Positions 17,491 through 26,643 of a stretch of 64,000 bases of DNA are shown piece after piece (the first letter of the stretch is position 1; every line of letters begins with the position of its first letter). The stretch comes from Tenacibaculum agarivorans (GTDB lineage: Bacteria > Bacteroidota > Bacteroidia > Flavobacteriales > Flavobacteriaceae). The stretch is from positions 1 through 64,000 of the forward strand of contig NZ_MSMP01000028.1 in NCBI RefSeq assembly GCF_001936575.1, read 5' to 3'. A program made the position numbers and the translations under genes. The notes under the pieces were generated by a model. That model saw nothing but the letters and a program-made list of their open reading frames with translations. It ran no database searches and was not told the DNA's origin.

Positions 17491-20400
17491 ATGAAGCAGT
17501 TTTACACTATTGTTGCTATTCTTACTTTTTGTATAGCAAATGGTCAGATTCAAACGAATGCACCTTGGAATCAAAACGTTGATTTTTTAAAGCAAAATAA
17601 AGGAAGTAAAGAGACCTTAGCGGATATTTCGAAAAGAGCAGAAGCATATTTCAAAAATATTGATATCAATAAGAAAGGTAGCGGATATAAGCCTTTTAAA
17701 AGATGGGAATATAATAGATCTTTTTATGTAAAGCCTGACGGAACTATATCTACTTTTGAAGACCTACAGAAAGCATGGTCAGAGAAACAAGCTTTAGCAG
17801 CTAAATCTACAAGTAGCAATACAAGTGACTGGAAACCATTAGGGCCTTATAACAACTCTAATACTTATAACACATCTGATTTAAAACAAACCGGACAAGG
17901 AAGAATTAATGCTATTGCTGTAGACCCAAATAATTCGAACACTTACTATATTGGTGCTCCTGCTGGTGGTATATGGAAATCTACAGATGCTGGTTTAAAC
18001 TGGTCTCCACTTACCGATTATTTACCACATATTGGCGTATCTGGTATTGCTATAAATCCTGATAATTCTAATATCATATACATTGCTACAGGTGATGATG
18101 ATGCTGATGATTCTTTTACTGCTGGAGTATGGAAATCTACAGACGGAGGAAGTACGTGGACTGACACTGGACTACCGTTTGGAGGTTCTACAAGAATGAA
18201 TGAGATTTACATTCACCCTACCAATACTGAAACTGTTTTAGTAGCTACGACCAGTGGAGTATATAAATCTGTAAATGGAGGAAGTACGTGGGCAAGAAAA
18301 CTAACTTCTAAAATCATTGATCTAAAAATGAAACCAGGAGATCCTACGGTTTGGTACGCTACATCTGAAAGTATTTTTTTCAGATCTACTGATTCTGGTG
18401 AAAATTTTTCGCCAGTAACAATCTCTGGTTTTTCTGGATCAACAAGAATGATGATGGATGTAACTCCTGCTAATCCTAATTGTGTTTATTTTGTTAGCGC
18501 AGGTGTAGGATCTGCCTTTAATGGTGTTTATAAATCTACTGATAGTGGAGCTTCTTTCACAAAAACTGCAGAAACTCAAGATATTTTCGATAGTACTCAA
18601 GCTTGGTACGATTTAGCTATTACAGTATCTGACACTAATGAAGATATTGTTTTTGTTGGAGTAATTGATATTTGGAGATCTACCAATGGTGGAGATTCTT
18701 TCACTAGAATTAACAATTGGTTTAACCCTAGACAAGCATCTTACACACATGCTGACATCCACTTTTTGAGATACTTTAATGGAACACTTTTCGCTGGTAC
18801 TGATGGTGGTATTTATAGATCTACCAATGATGGTACTGCTTTTACAGATTTAACAGAAAATTTAGCGATTAGTCAGTTTTATAGAATTTCGGTTTCTAAT
18901 GCTAAATTAGACGTTATAGCAGGAGGACTTCAAGATAATGGTGGATTTGGTTATGATGGATCGCAATGGAGAAACTACCACGGAGGTGATGGTATGGAAG
19001 GTGTTGTTGATAGTAAAAACTCAAACATTTTTTATGGATTTACTCAATTTGGAGGTTCTTTAAATATTACTCAAGATCAAGGAAAAAATTCAAGTTCTAT
19101 AGGCGCTCCTAGCGAAGAAACCGATAGAGCAAATAACGATAGTGGTGGACGTTGGATTACTCCTTTAAGCATCAACAGCGATGGAGAATTATTTTCAGGG
19201 TATAGCCACCTTTATAAATTGGAAAATAATAATTGGGTAAAAACATCTACTTCTTTTGGAAACGATTTAAGAAACATTGAAATTGATCCAAATAATAATG
19301 ACATCATTTATGTATCTACTTTTGATAGTGCTAAAAATGGTGAAGTATTATACAAAAGTACAGATAGAGGTCAAACTTTTGCTGAAATAGCGACTTTTAC
19401 AAATGAAATTATTACATCTATAGAAATCAATAATAATGATTCTAATATAGGATGGGTAGTAACTCGTAATAGAGTATACAAATCAACAACATTATCAAGC
19501 TCTTCAGTTTCTTTTACTAATATTACTGGTAATTTACCTTCTGAAAGTAAAATTGTTTTAAAACACCATGCTAGAAGTGGTAATAATACGATTTACTTAG
19601 GGACTAATCTAGGTGTATACTTCATTAATGATGGTTTAACTGAATGGCAGAATTTTGACACTAATTTACCTAATACTCAAGTAAGAGATTTAGATATTAA
19701 CGAAAACGAAGCAAAATTATATGCAGCCACTTATGGTAGAGGAATCTTTTCAACAGATATCCCAAGAGTTCTTCCTCCTAATGACATTAGATTATTATCT
19801 ATAAATGACTTAGACAACCTTATCAATTGTGGTGAAAATATAATGCCTGAGATTACCATTCAAAATCAAGGTACGCAAACCATAAATAATGTAACAGTTA
19901 ATTATACTGTAGATGGTGTTTCTAAAACATACAATTGGACTGGTGCTTTACCTTCAACAGAAAGTACTAACATCGTATTACCTGAAATTGCAATAAACAA
20001 AGGAGCACAAACATTACAAGTTGAAACGGTAATTACTAATGATGCTTATGATAACAACTCCTTAGAGTCGAAATTTATTATTAATAGTAGTAATAGCGCA
20101 CCAACAACTGTAAATTCATTTGAGAATAGTGCTGATGAATTATTAACAGATACTACTAATAGACAAGTTTGGGTTATTACTTCAGCCGATAAATCTTCAT
20201 TATCTATTCCTTCAGGATCTAGAGCATACACTACTGGGCTTTTGAATTACCCAGATCAATCAATAGGTTATTTATATACTGATTGTTATAACTTATCTCA
20301 AATTTCTAATCCTGTACTAAAATTTGATATGGGATTTGATATTGAAAATGATTATGATTATTTAGTAGTGGAATACACCGTAGACCAAGGAAAAACTTGG

Positions 20401-20922
20401 ACTATTTTAGGTAGCGCATCTGATCCTAACTGGTACAACAGTAATGCTCAAGTAAATTCATTACCAGGAAATCAATGGACTGGTGTGGGTACGGATAGAA
20501 ATCCTACTGATTTAAGAACTAATGCTAGTATTAGAGAGTATAGAAACGACTTATCTGCTATAGCAAATCAAACCAATGTAATTTTCAGATTTAAGCTTTT
20601 TTCAGATCAAGCTGTAAATGGCCAAGGTGCAATTATTGATAACCTTGCTGTTGGAGGAGTTTTATCAGTTAATGAAGAAAACTTTTTAAAAGGAGTTGCT
20701 GTATTCCCTAACCCTTCTGAAGATATTTTTACCATTAATAGAAACACTTCTGAAGAATTAACGATCAAAGTATTTGACATTGCAGGGAAGCAAATCTTAA
20801 CTAAAAAGAATATAACCGATACCGAAGTTGCTCTTGATTTAAGTAAACATTCTAGTGGTATTTATTTCTTACAGATGTTCTCTCAAGGAAAATCAGCTAC
20901 TAAAAAATTAGTTTTAAACTAA
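17491..20922 (+). CDS. T9SS-secreted BNR/VPS10-like beta-propeller protein
   Basis: 1143 residues from the ATG at 17491 (MKQFYTIVAILTFCIANGQ, signal peptide); the frame extends 13 codons upstream without a better start. Residues ~130-760 carry repeated BNR/Asp-box units (GxWKSTDGGSTW, GVYKSVNGGSTW, GIYRSTNDGTAF), the sialidase/VPS10-type propeller. A CARDB-like domain follows (about 785-875; PEITIQNQGTQTINNVTVNY), then a lectin-like jelly-roll segment and a type A T9SS sorting domain (VFPNPSEDIFTIN to the C-terminal KKLVLN). No catalytic residues can be assigned; a carbohydrate-binding or scaffold role is possible. Terminator at 20947-20978. Confidence 0.88.
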   Translation: MKQFYTIVAILTFCIANGQIQTNAPWNQNVDFLKQNKGSKETLADISKRAEAYFKNIDINKKGSGYKPFKRWEYNRSFYVKPDGTISTFEDLQKAWSEKQALAAKSTSSNTSDWKPLGPYNNSNTYNTSDLKQTGQGRINAIAVDPNNSNTYYIGAPAGGIWKSTDAGLNWSPLTDYLPHIGVSGIAINPDNSNIIYIATGDDDADDSFTAGVWKSTDGGSTWTDTGLPFGGSTRMNEIYIHPTNTETVLVATTSGVYKSVNGGSTWARKLTSKIIDLKMKPGDPTVWYATSESIFFRSTDSGENFSPVTISGFSGSTRMMMDVTPANPNCVYFVSAGVGSAFNGVYKSTDSGASFTKTAETQDIFDSTQAWYDLAITVSDTNEDIVFVGVIDIWRSTNGGDSFTRINNWFNPRQASYTHADIHFLRYFNGTLFAGTDGGIYRSTNDGTAFTDLTENLAISQFYRISVSNAKLDVIAGGLQDNGGFGYDGSQWRNYHGGDGMEGVVDSKNSNIFYGFTQFGGSLNITQDQGKNSSSIGAPSEETDRANNDSGGRWITPLSINSDGELFSGYSHLYKLENNNWVKTSTSFGNDLRNIEIDPNNNDIIYVSTFDSAKNGEVLYKSTDRGQTFAEIATFTNEIITSIEINNNDSNIGWVVTRNRVYKSTTLSSSSVSFTNITGNLPSESKIVLKHHARSGNNTIYLGTNLGVYFINDGLTEWQNFDTNLPNTQVRDLDINENEAKLYAATYGRGIFSTDIPRVLPPNDIRLLSINDLDNLINCGENIMPEITIQNQGTQTINNVTVNYTVDGVSKTYNWTGALPSTESTNIVLPEIAINKGAQTLQVETVITNDAYDNNSLESKFIINSSNSAPTTVNSFENSADELLTDTTNRQVWVITSADKSSLSIPSGSRAYTTGLLNYPDQSIGYLYTDCYNLSQISNPVLKFDMGFDIENDYDYLVVEYTVDQGKTWTILGSASDPNWYNSNAQVNSLPGNQWTGVGTDRNPTDLRTNASIREYRNDLSAIANQTNVIFRFKLFSDQAVNGQGAIIDNLAVGGVLSVNEENFLKGVAVFPNPSEDIFTINRNTSEELTIKVFDIAGKQILTKKNITDTEVALDLSKHSSGIYFLQMFSQGKSATKKLVLN

Positions 20923-20946
20923 TCAATTATTAGTTAACTATATAAT

Positions 20947-20978
20947 AAAAAAGGATCTTCTGATGAAGATCCTTTTTT
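20947..20978 (+). terminator. strong rho-independent terminator
   Basis: AAAAAGGATCTTC pairs with GAAGATCCTTTTTT around a TGAT loop, followed by ATTATAATT. It lies 25 nt after the stop codon of the propeller gene. Confidence 0.88.
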
Positions 20979-21144
20979 ATTATAATTATTTCTCTTGTAT
21001 TAATTATAAACCTCATTACTAGATATGAATTACGAAAAAAACATGAATACTAGCAAATATATATTCTTTAAAACCACATCTGGCTTTGCTTAATTAAAAG
21101 CCTAGTTTCTACATAATTTAGACACTAGTTAAAATTTTTAAATT

Positions 21145-21354
21145 ATGAAAAAACCAATTTTAAATCTAGGTAAAGTATTAACCAGAACTGAACAAAAAGA
21201 AATTAATGGTAGTAATGGAGGCTATTACTATCCTGCTTGCGAATGTGATCAATATGGAAATAAAATAAATTTACCTTGTGAGGGTGGATGCCAACATCCT
21301 GTGCCTCCATTAGAAGATATTTGTGATGTATTACCCGATATTTGCAACTCTTAA
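21145..21354 (+). CDS. orphan double-glycine-leader peptide precursor
   Basis: 69 residues. The N-terminus MKKPILNLGKVLTRTEQKEI then NGSNGG matches the leader shared by the ten precursors at 48-55 kb (MKKSIL.LGK.L.K.EQ..INGG). The core has Cys pairs (PACEC, PCEGGC) and an acidic tail with two more cysteines (DICDVLPDICNS), six in all. No exporter gene is nearby, so export probably uses the C39 exporter at 48408-50594. The upstream region lacks the pseudoknot leader but has a GGCTTT/AAAGCC hairpin near 21083-21103. A terminator follows at 21364-21400. Confidence 0.8.
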   Translation: MKKPILNLGKVLTRTEQKEINGSNGGYYYPACECDQYGNKINLPCEGGCQHPVPPLEDICDVLPDICNS

Positions 21355-21363
21355 ACACTATTC

Positions 21364-21400
21364 AACTCTCTATATACAATTATATAGAGGGTTTTATTTT
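21364..21400 (+). terminator. terminator after the orphan peptide gene
   Basis: CTCTATATA (21368-21376) pairs with TATATAGAG (21381-21389) around CAAT; the stem extends outward by four more pairs and is followed by TTTATTTT. It overlaps the end of recX on the other strand. Confidence 0.78.
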
Positions 21401-21867
21401 ATGATCTCATTTAGTACGTCATTTATCAAACCAATTTCATATCCACGATAATTTAGAAAATCAAACAGCTTTTTCCTTCTTTTAAAACGATCCTCTTCTC
21501 TAATCAATGAGTTCTTTTTTTCAGTAATTTCTTGAAGCGTTTGCGTATATTTTTCTTCTTCAATCTCTTTTAAAGCAGATTTTATATTATACGCTGATAT
21601 ATTTCTAGATTTTAACTCTCTAGTTATTCGTACTCTCCCCCACTTTTTAATATTAAACTTTCCTCTAGCGAAACTTTTAGCAAATCGTTCTTCATTTAAA
21701 AAATTATGCTCCAATAAATGCAATAAAATTAGTTCTCTAGCTTCAGGAATAAGATGAAATGTTTTCAACTTATCCTCTACTTCTTTATGACATCGATCTT
21801 GATACACACAATAACGCTCTAATTTTCGCTTTACCTCCTCTACACTTACTACAGTCTTTTTATTCAT
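21394..21867 (-). CDS. recX: RecA regulator RecX
   Basis: 157 residues from the ATG at 21867; a TTG nine bases upstream adds MQC and is not used. Three helical RecX repeats are visible: SVEEVKRKLERYCVYQDRCHKEV, LLHLLEHNFLNEERFAKSFARGKFNIKKWGRVRI, and the C-terminal KLFDFLNYRGYEIGLINDVL. The central FARGK..KWG..RI string is diagnostic. RecX binds RecA filaments and limits recombinase activity. No recA nearby. The hairpin at 21884-21918 separates it from the efflux operon. Confidence 0.9.
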   Translation of the reverse strand: MNKKTVVSVEEVKRKLERYCVYQDRCHKEVEDKLKTFHLIPEARELILLHLLEHNFLNEERFAKSFARGKFNIKKWGRVRITRELKSRNISAYNIKSALKEIEEEKYTQTLQEITEKKNSLIREEDRFKRRKKLFDFLNYRGYEIGLINDVLNEIIK

Positions 21868-21883
21868 ACACTGCAAAAAAACA

Positions 21884-21918
21884 AAAGAGTTAGCAATATA
21901 TAACTGCTAACTCTTTAA
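21884..21918. terminator. bidirectional terminator-like hairpin of the efflux operon
   Basis: AAAGAGTTAGCA and TGCTAACTCTTT form a 12-bp stem around an AT-only loop, with A and T runs on both sides. On the minus strand it would end the RND operon 20 nt after its last stop codon. Confidence 0.75.
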
Positions 21919-21937
21919 AATATATAATTTATATGTC

Positions 21938-24900
21938 TTAGTTTCCTATTTCTGCTATTTCAGTATACGATTCTTGTTGTACACTTGATTTGCTTTTAAT
22001 CCACATTTTAAACTTAGTAATTAAATAAAATAGAATAGGAACTACGATTAACGTTAAGAAAGTTGCTACAAATAACCCATAGATTACTGTCCATGCTAAA
22101 GGTCCCCAGAAAATTACATTATCTCCTCCAACATAAATATGTGGATTTAACTCAGACACTAACGTATAGAAATTAATGTTTAAACCTGTAGCTAAAGGAA
22201 TCAACCCTAAAATTGTAGTAATTGCGGTAAGTAATACAGGACGTAAACGTGCTTTTCCTCCTTTAATAATACTCTCTTTTAAATCTGGAATAGCAACATA
22301 TTCATCCTCTTCCAAACCTAAAGCTACTTTCCTTCTATCTATCAATAATTGGGTATAATCCAGAAGTACCACACCATTATTCACCACAATACCCGCTAGA
22401 GATATAATTCCCATCATGGTCATCATAATCACAAAAGAAGATCCAGACATTACAATTCCACCAAATACACCTATCAAACTTAAGAAGATTGCAAGCATAA
22501 TAATTGCTGGCTTAGAAATAGAATTGAATTGATAAATCAAGATTAAAAAGATTAAACCTAGTCCTGAAAAGAAAGCCCCCATTAAAAATGCCATTTGCTT
22601 ATTTTGCTCTTCGATCTGACCTGTATAATCCACTTTAATAGTCTCTGGCAATTCAGTAAAACTCTTCATTTCATTCTGAATTTTAGATACAATAGCACCT
22701 GCATCTGTAAAACCTGGAGCTAAGGCAGAATATACCGTCACTACACGTTTTCCATCTTTATGCTTGATGGCACTAAAACCTGAAGTATTTTTTTGTTTTG
22801 CTAACGCAGATACAGGAATCGACTTAATTTGTCCGTTTGAAGGATCTCTGAACGTAATATTTTGATTAAAAATAGCACTTGTATTGTATCTATTTTCTTT
22901 ATTGAAACGCACATAAATGTCATAATCTTCGCCATCTTCTTTATACACTCCTGCTTTGGCTCCAAAAATAGAATTACGTAACTGACTTCCTACTTGCGCT
23001 GCACTTACTCCTAATTCTCCTGCTTTTTTTCTATCCACATCTACCAACATTGTTGGTTTAGACTTATTAACGTCAATCTTAAGCTCTGCAATTCCAGGAA
23101 TAGATTTTGTGTTGATAAAATCACGCATTTTTTCAGCAACGTTTATTAACTCCGCATAATCCTTCCCTTCCAATTCAATATTGATTGGATATCCTGCTGG
23201 TGGTCCTACAGGATCTTTTTCAACAGAAATCGACAACCCTGGATACACTCCTTGTAATTCTTCAGTAATTGCTTTTTTCAACACTTTACTATCTGCTCCT
23301 TTTCTATACTTATATTCACGCATAGAAGCTACTATCTTTCCTCTATGCGGCATTTCAGCAGTAGATCCTCCATCTGTTTGCGGATTTCCTGAACCTGCCC
23401 CTACTTGAGCAATAGAACTTTCTACTAAGAAATTATGATCTCCTTCTAAGTATTGAGAAGAGTTAATGATTTTAGTAACACGCTCCTCCAAATCTTTCAT
23501 AATAAGATTTGTTTTTTCAATATCTGTTCCTTGAGGATATTCAACATAAACAATTACCTGATTAGGTGTATTGTCTGGGAAAAATTCTACTTTGGTTCTT
23601 TGAGATCCTACAGAAGCCCCAAATCCCATAAATGCAAAAATCAATAAAACAAAAGTTACTATAGTAATTACCTGAGGTTTCCATCCTTTTAAAACACTAG
23701 TAATTATTCTTTCATAACCACTCTCCCATTTTGGTAAAATTTTAGCTTGGAATCCATTGGCTGCTGGACGCATAATGTATCTATAAATCCAAAAGTTTGC
23801 AGCAGCAAATACCATTAATGTACCTAATGGTCGTAACGATCCACCAAATAATAAAATTAAAATTCCTACTACTCCTAATACAACTGTTAGTCGGATAATT
23901 CTCTTTAACGGCATATTTTTATCTTCTGTACTCATGAATTGAGATACCAATACAGAGTTAAAGAAGATAGCCACAAATAATGAAGAACCTAATACAACTG
24001 ACAACGTAATCGGGAAATAAATCATGAATTGCCCCATTACTCCAGGCCACATTCCTAAAGGAATAAATGCTGCTACTGTAGTTGCTGTTGAAATAATAAT
24101 TGGGAAAGCAATTTCTCCAATACCCTTTTTAGCCGCTTCTAACCTACTCATACCTTCTTCATCCATCAAGCGGTATACATTTTCTACAACCACAATACCA
24201 TTATCTACTAACATTCCTAATCCCATAATTAAACCAAATAAAATCATGGTATTCATGGTATATCCCATAAAATTTAGGATCATTAAAGACATGAACATAG
24301 ACATTGGAATAGCAAAACCAACAAATAGAGCATTTCTTAAACCTAAGAAAAACATTAAAACGGTAACTACTAAGATTACCCCAAAAATGATATTATTTAC
24401 TAAATCATCTACCTGACCTACAGTTTTAGAAGATTGGTCATTCGCTAAAGTTACTGTTAAATTACTTGGAAACACATTTGCTTTCGCTTCCTTAACCAAC
24501 TCTCTAATCTTCTCAGTTGCTTCCACCATATTTTTACCTGAACGTTTTTTAACGTCTAGCATTACTACAGATTCAGCATTTTCTCTTGCATAAGTTGTTT
24601 TATCTTTATCTTTAAACGTAACTTCAGCGATATCTTTTAAGTAAATCGAGTTTCCTCTTTCTGACTTCACCACAAAGTTATCTAACTCAGCAGGTTTTTC
24701 AATCTCTCCTAATACTCTAATGGTACGTCTTTGACCACTAGCTACAATATTACCAGCAGAAACCGTAGTATTTCCATTACTAATAGATTGAATAACATCT
24801 CCAAAGCTTACTTGAGCTGCCATCATTTTATAAATATCAACAGCTACCTCAACTTCTTTATCTTCAGCACCTCTGATGTCAGCCTTTTTAATCTCTTCTA

Positions 24901-25447
24901 AATCTTCAATTTCATCTTGAAGGTATTCCGCATATTTCTTTAATTGATCAACGGTATAATCTCCAGAAATATTAATGTTAAGAATTGGTGTTTCTTCAGA
25001 AATATTTAATTCAAATACATTAGGTTCTACTTTAGCTCCATTAAACGTTGGCCAATCTTCACCAGATACTTTTTCATCTACCTCATCCTTTACCTTTTGT
25101 TTCGCTTCTTCTACAGTAATATCCTCATCAAATTCAACGGTGATCATTGATACACTTTCCTGAGATGTAGAATTAATTTTATTTACATTACTTACTGTTT
25201 TTAATTTTTCTTCTAACGGATCAGTAATTAGTTTCTCTATATCTTCAGCTGTATTTCCAAAATACACTGAACTTATATATATTTTAGTTTCCTTTATTTC
25301 TGGGAAGTTTTCTCTTGGCATTCCAAGGAAAGCTGAGATTCCAGCAAACAATATAATCACCATTAAAACATAGATGGTCGTTTTATTGTTTATTGCCCAA
25401 GAAGATAAACCAAACTCTTTATCTACTTTCTTTTGTTGTTCTGTCAT
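21938..25447 (-). CDS. RND efflux transporter, inner membrane permease
   Basis: 1169 residues, slightly longer than AcrB. N-terminal helix (KTTIYVLMVIILFAGISAFLGMP), the REN-FPEI and periplasmic porter domains, helix cluster around 340-560 with GLIMGLGMLVDNGIVVVENVYR (TM4-type motif), and a second half ending near 1145, giving the usual 12 helices. The extended loop around residues 505-560 accounts for part of the extra length. It exports drugs or other compounds by proton antiport in a tripartite pump. Last gene of TetR-TolC-MFP-RND, 16 nt after the MFP stop. Substrate cannot be read from the sequence. Confidence 0.93.
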   Translation of the reverse strand: MTEQQKKVDKEFGLSSWAINNKTTIYVLMVIILFAGISAFLGMPRENFPEIKETKIYISSVYFGNTAEDIEKLITDPLEEKLKTVSNVNKINSTSQESVSMITVEFDEDITVEEAKQKVKDEVDEKVSGEDWPTFNGAKVEPNVFELNISEETPILNINISGDYTVDQLKKYAEYLQDEIEDLEEIKKADIRGAEDKEVEVAVDIYKMMAAQVSFGDVIQSISNGNTTVSAGNIVASGQRRTIRVLGEIEKPAELDNFVVKSERGNSIYLKDIAEVTFKDKDKTTYARENAESVVMLDVKKRSGKNMVEATEKIRELVKEAKANVFPSNLTVTLANDQSSKTVGQVDDLVNNIIFGVILVVTVLMFFLGLRNALFVGFAIPMSMFMSLMILNFMGYTMNTMILFGLIMGLGMLVDNGIVVVENVYRLMDEEGMSRLEAAKKGIGEIAFPIIISTATTVAAFIPLGMWPGVMGQFMIYFPITLSVVLGSSLFVAIFFNSVLVSQFMSTEDKNMPLKRIIRLTVVLGVVGILILLFGGSLRPLGTLMVFAAANFWIYRYIMRPAANGFQAKILPKWESGYERIITSVLKGWKPQVITIVTFVLLIFAFMGFGASVGSQRTKVEFFPDNTPNQVIVYVEYPQGTDIEKTNLIMKDLEERVTKIINSSQYLEGDHNFLVESSIAQVGAGSGNPQTDGGSTAEMPHRGKIVASMREYKYRKGADSKVLKKAITEELQGVYPGLSISVEKDPVGPPAGYPINIELEGKDYAELINVAEKMRDFINTKSIPGIAELKIDVNKSKPTMLVDVDRKKAGELGVSAAQVGSQLRNSIFGAKAGVYKEDGEDYDIYVRFNKENRYNTSAIFNQNITFRDPSNGQIKSIPVSALAKQKNTSGFSAIKHKDGKRVVTVYSALAPGFTDAGAIVSKIQNEMKSFTELPETIKVDYTGQIEEQNKQMAFLMGAFFSGLGLIFLILIYQFNSISKPAIIMLAIFLSLIGVFGGIVMSGSSFVIMMTMMGIISLAGIVVNNGVVLLDYTQLLIDRRKVALGLEEDEYVAIPDLKESIIKGGKARLRPVLLTAITTILGLIPLATGLNINFYTLVSELNPHIYVGGDNVIFWGPLAWTVIYGLFVATFLTLIVVPILFYLITKFKMWIKSKSSVQQESYTEIAEIGN

Positions 25448-25463
25448 CAGACTCTATTTTTTA

Positions 25464-26636
25464 TTATTTTTTGGCTAGTTGTAATATTTTAACTTCTTGC
25501 TTATCCTTAACACTTCTTGCTCCTTCGTTAACGATTTGCATACCATCAGTAATTCCTTCAGTAACTTCAATAATATCTCCTTGCGTTTTTCCTGTTTTGA
25601 TTATTACTTGTTTTGCTACTGTTTTATCTCCTTCTTTTTCCACTATATACACATATTGCTCTCCTTTAGCATTTTCAGAAATAATACTCTGAGGTATTAA
25701 AATAGCTTTTGGGTTAGTGTAATCATTAATTTTCAGTTTAGCTGTTAAATTAGGTTTTATATCTCCATCTTTATTAGGTACGCCTATTTCAACTTTAAAT
25801 GTTCTATTCGCCGGATTAATAAAGTTTCCTGCTTGACGGATTTTAGAATCTAATTGTTTTCCTAAAATTGGAAACTCAACAGCAACATCTTTACCTTTCT
25901 TAACAGAACTGATATAACTTTCAGGCACATCTGTTTCTATATACATATTCCCTAAGTTTACAATCCTAAAAATTTCTGCACCTGGACCTGGAGAAACTAC
26001 AGTACCTTGCTCTTTAATTACATCATCTACAATTCCCGTAAAAGGTGCTCTTATTGTATATTTACCAATACTTTTACGAAGATTAGTTACCGCATTCTTT
26101 TGAGCCTCAAAATTTGTTTTTGCTTGTAAATATTGAATCTCAGATCCAATTTTCTGATCCCATAAACGTTTTTGACGCTCATATGTTGTTTTTGCTAAAG
26201 CTGCATTAGCTTCTAACTGTGCTAATTGATTAGACATACCTCCATCATCTATTCTTGCTAAGGATTGTCCTTTAGCAACTTTCTGTCCCTCTTTTACAAA
26301 AACACTAACTAATTGCCCTGGAACCTCTGGATATACCAAAACATTTTTCTTAGTTTGTACATTACCTTGTAATTCTAAATAATGTATAAATTCATTAGTA
26401 TTAGCAGTAATTGTTGTAATTAGAGGTATTTTTTTATTGGTATCTAGTTTTGCAATTGCAGCGTCTAATTGCTTCAATTGATTCGCTATATCTTGCGACT
26501 TCGTACTTAATTCATCCTTTTTTGCTCTAATTTGTTTAAGGTCATTTGAAGCTAAAACTGCTTCTACTGTTTGTTCTTTATTTCCACAAGAAAATAAAAT
26601 AACTGAAGTTACGGTTAGTATAAATATCTTTCTCAT
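25464..26636 (-). CDS. RND efflux periplasmic adaptor (membrane fusion lipoprotein)
   Basis: 390 residues from the ATG at 26636 (MRKIFILTVTSVILFSCGN; lipobox ILFSC); an upstream extension overlaps the tolC-like gene and is rejected. Coiled coil at about 30-65 (ASNDLKQIRAKKDELSTKS), then barrel-sandwich/lipoyl halves (VSVFVKEGQKVAKGQSLARID and YTIRAPFTGIVDDV), a helical hairpin between them, a beta-barrel and a C-terminal membrane-proximal domain. It links the RND pump to the outer-membrane channel. Starts 7 nt after the tolC-like stop. Confidence 0.93.
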   Translation of the reverse strand: MRKIFILTVTSVILFSCGNKEQTVEAVLASNDLKQIRAKKDELSTKSQDIANQLKQLDAAIAKLDTNKKIPLITTITANTNEFIHYLELQGNVQTKKNVLVYPEVPGQLVSVFVKEGQKVAKGQSLARIDDGGMSNQLAQLEANAALAKTTYERQKRLWDQKIGSEIQYLQAKTNFEAQKNAVTNLRKSIGKYTIRAPFTGIVDDVIKEQGTVVSPGPGAEIFRIVNLGNMYIETDVPESYISSVKKGKDVAVEFPILGKQLDSKIRQAGNFINPANRTFKVEIGVPNKDGDIKPNLTAKLKINDYTNPKAILIPQSIISENAKGEQYVYIVEKEGDKTVAKQVIIKTGKTQGDIIEVTEGITDGMQIVNEGARSVKDKQEVKILQLAKK

Positions 26637-26643
26637 TAGTTGA

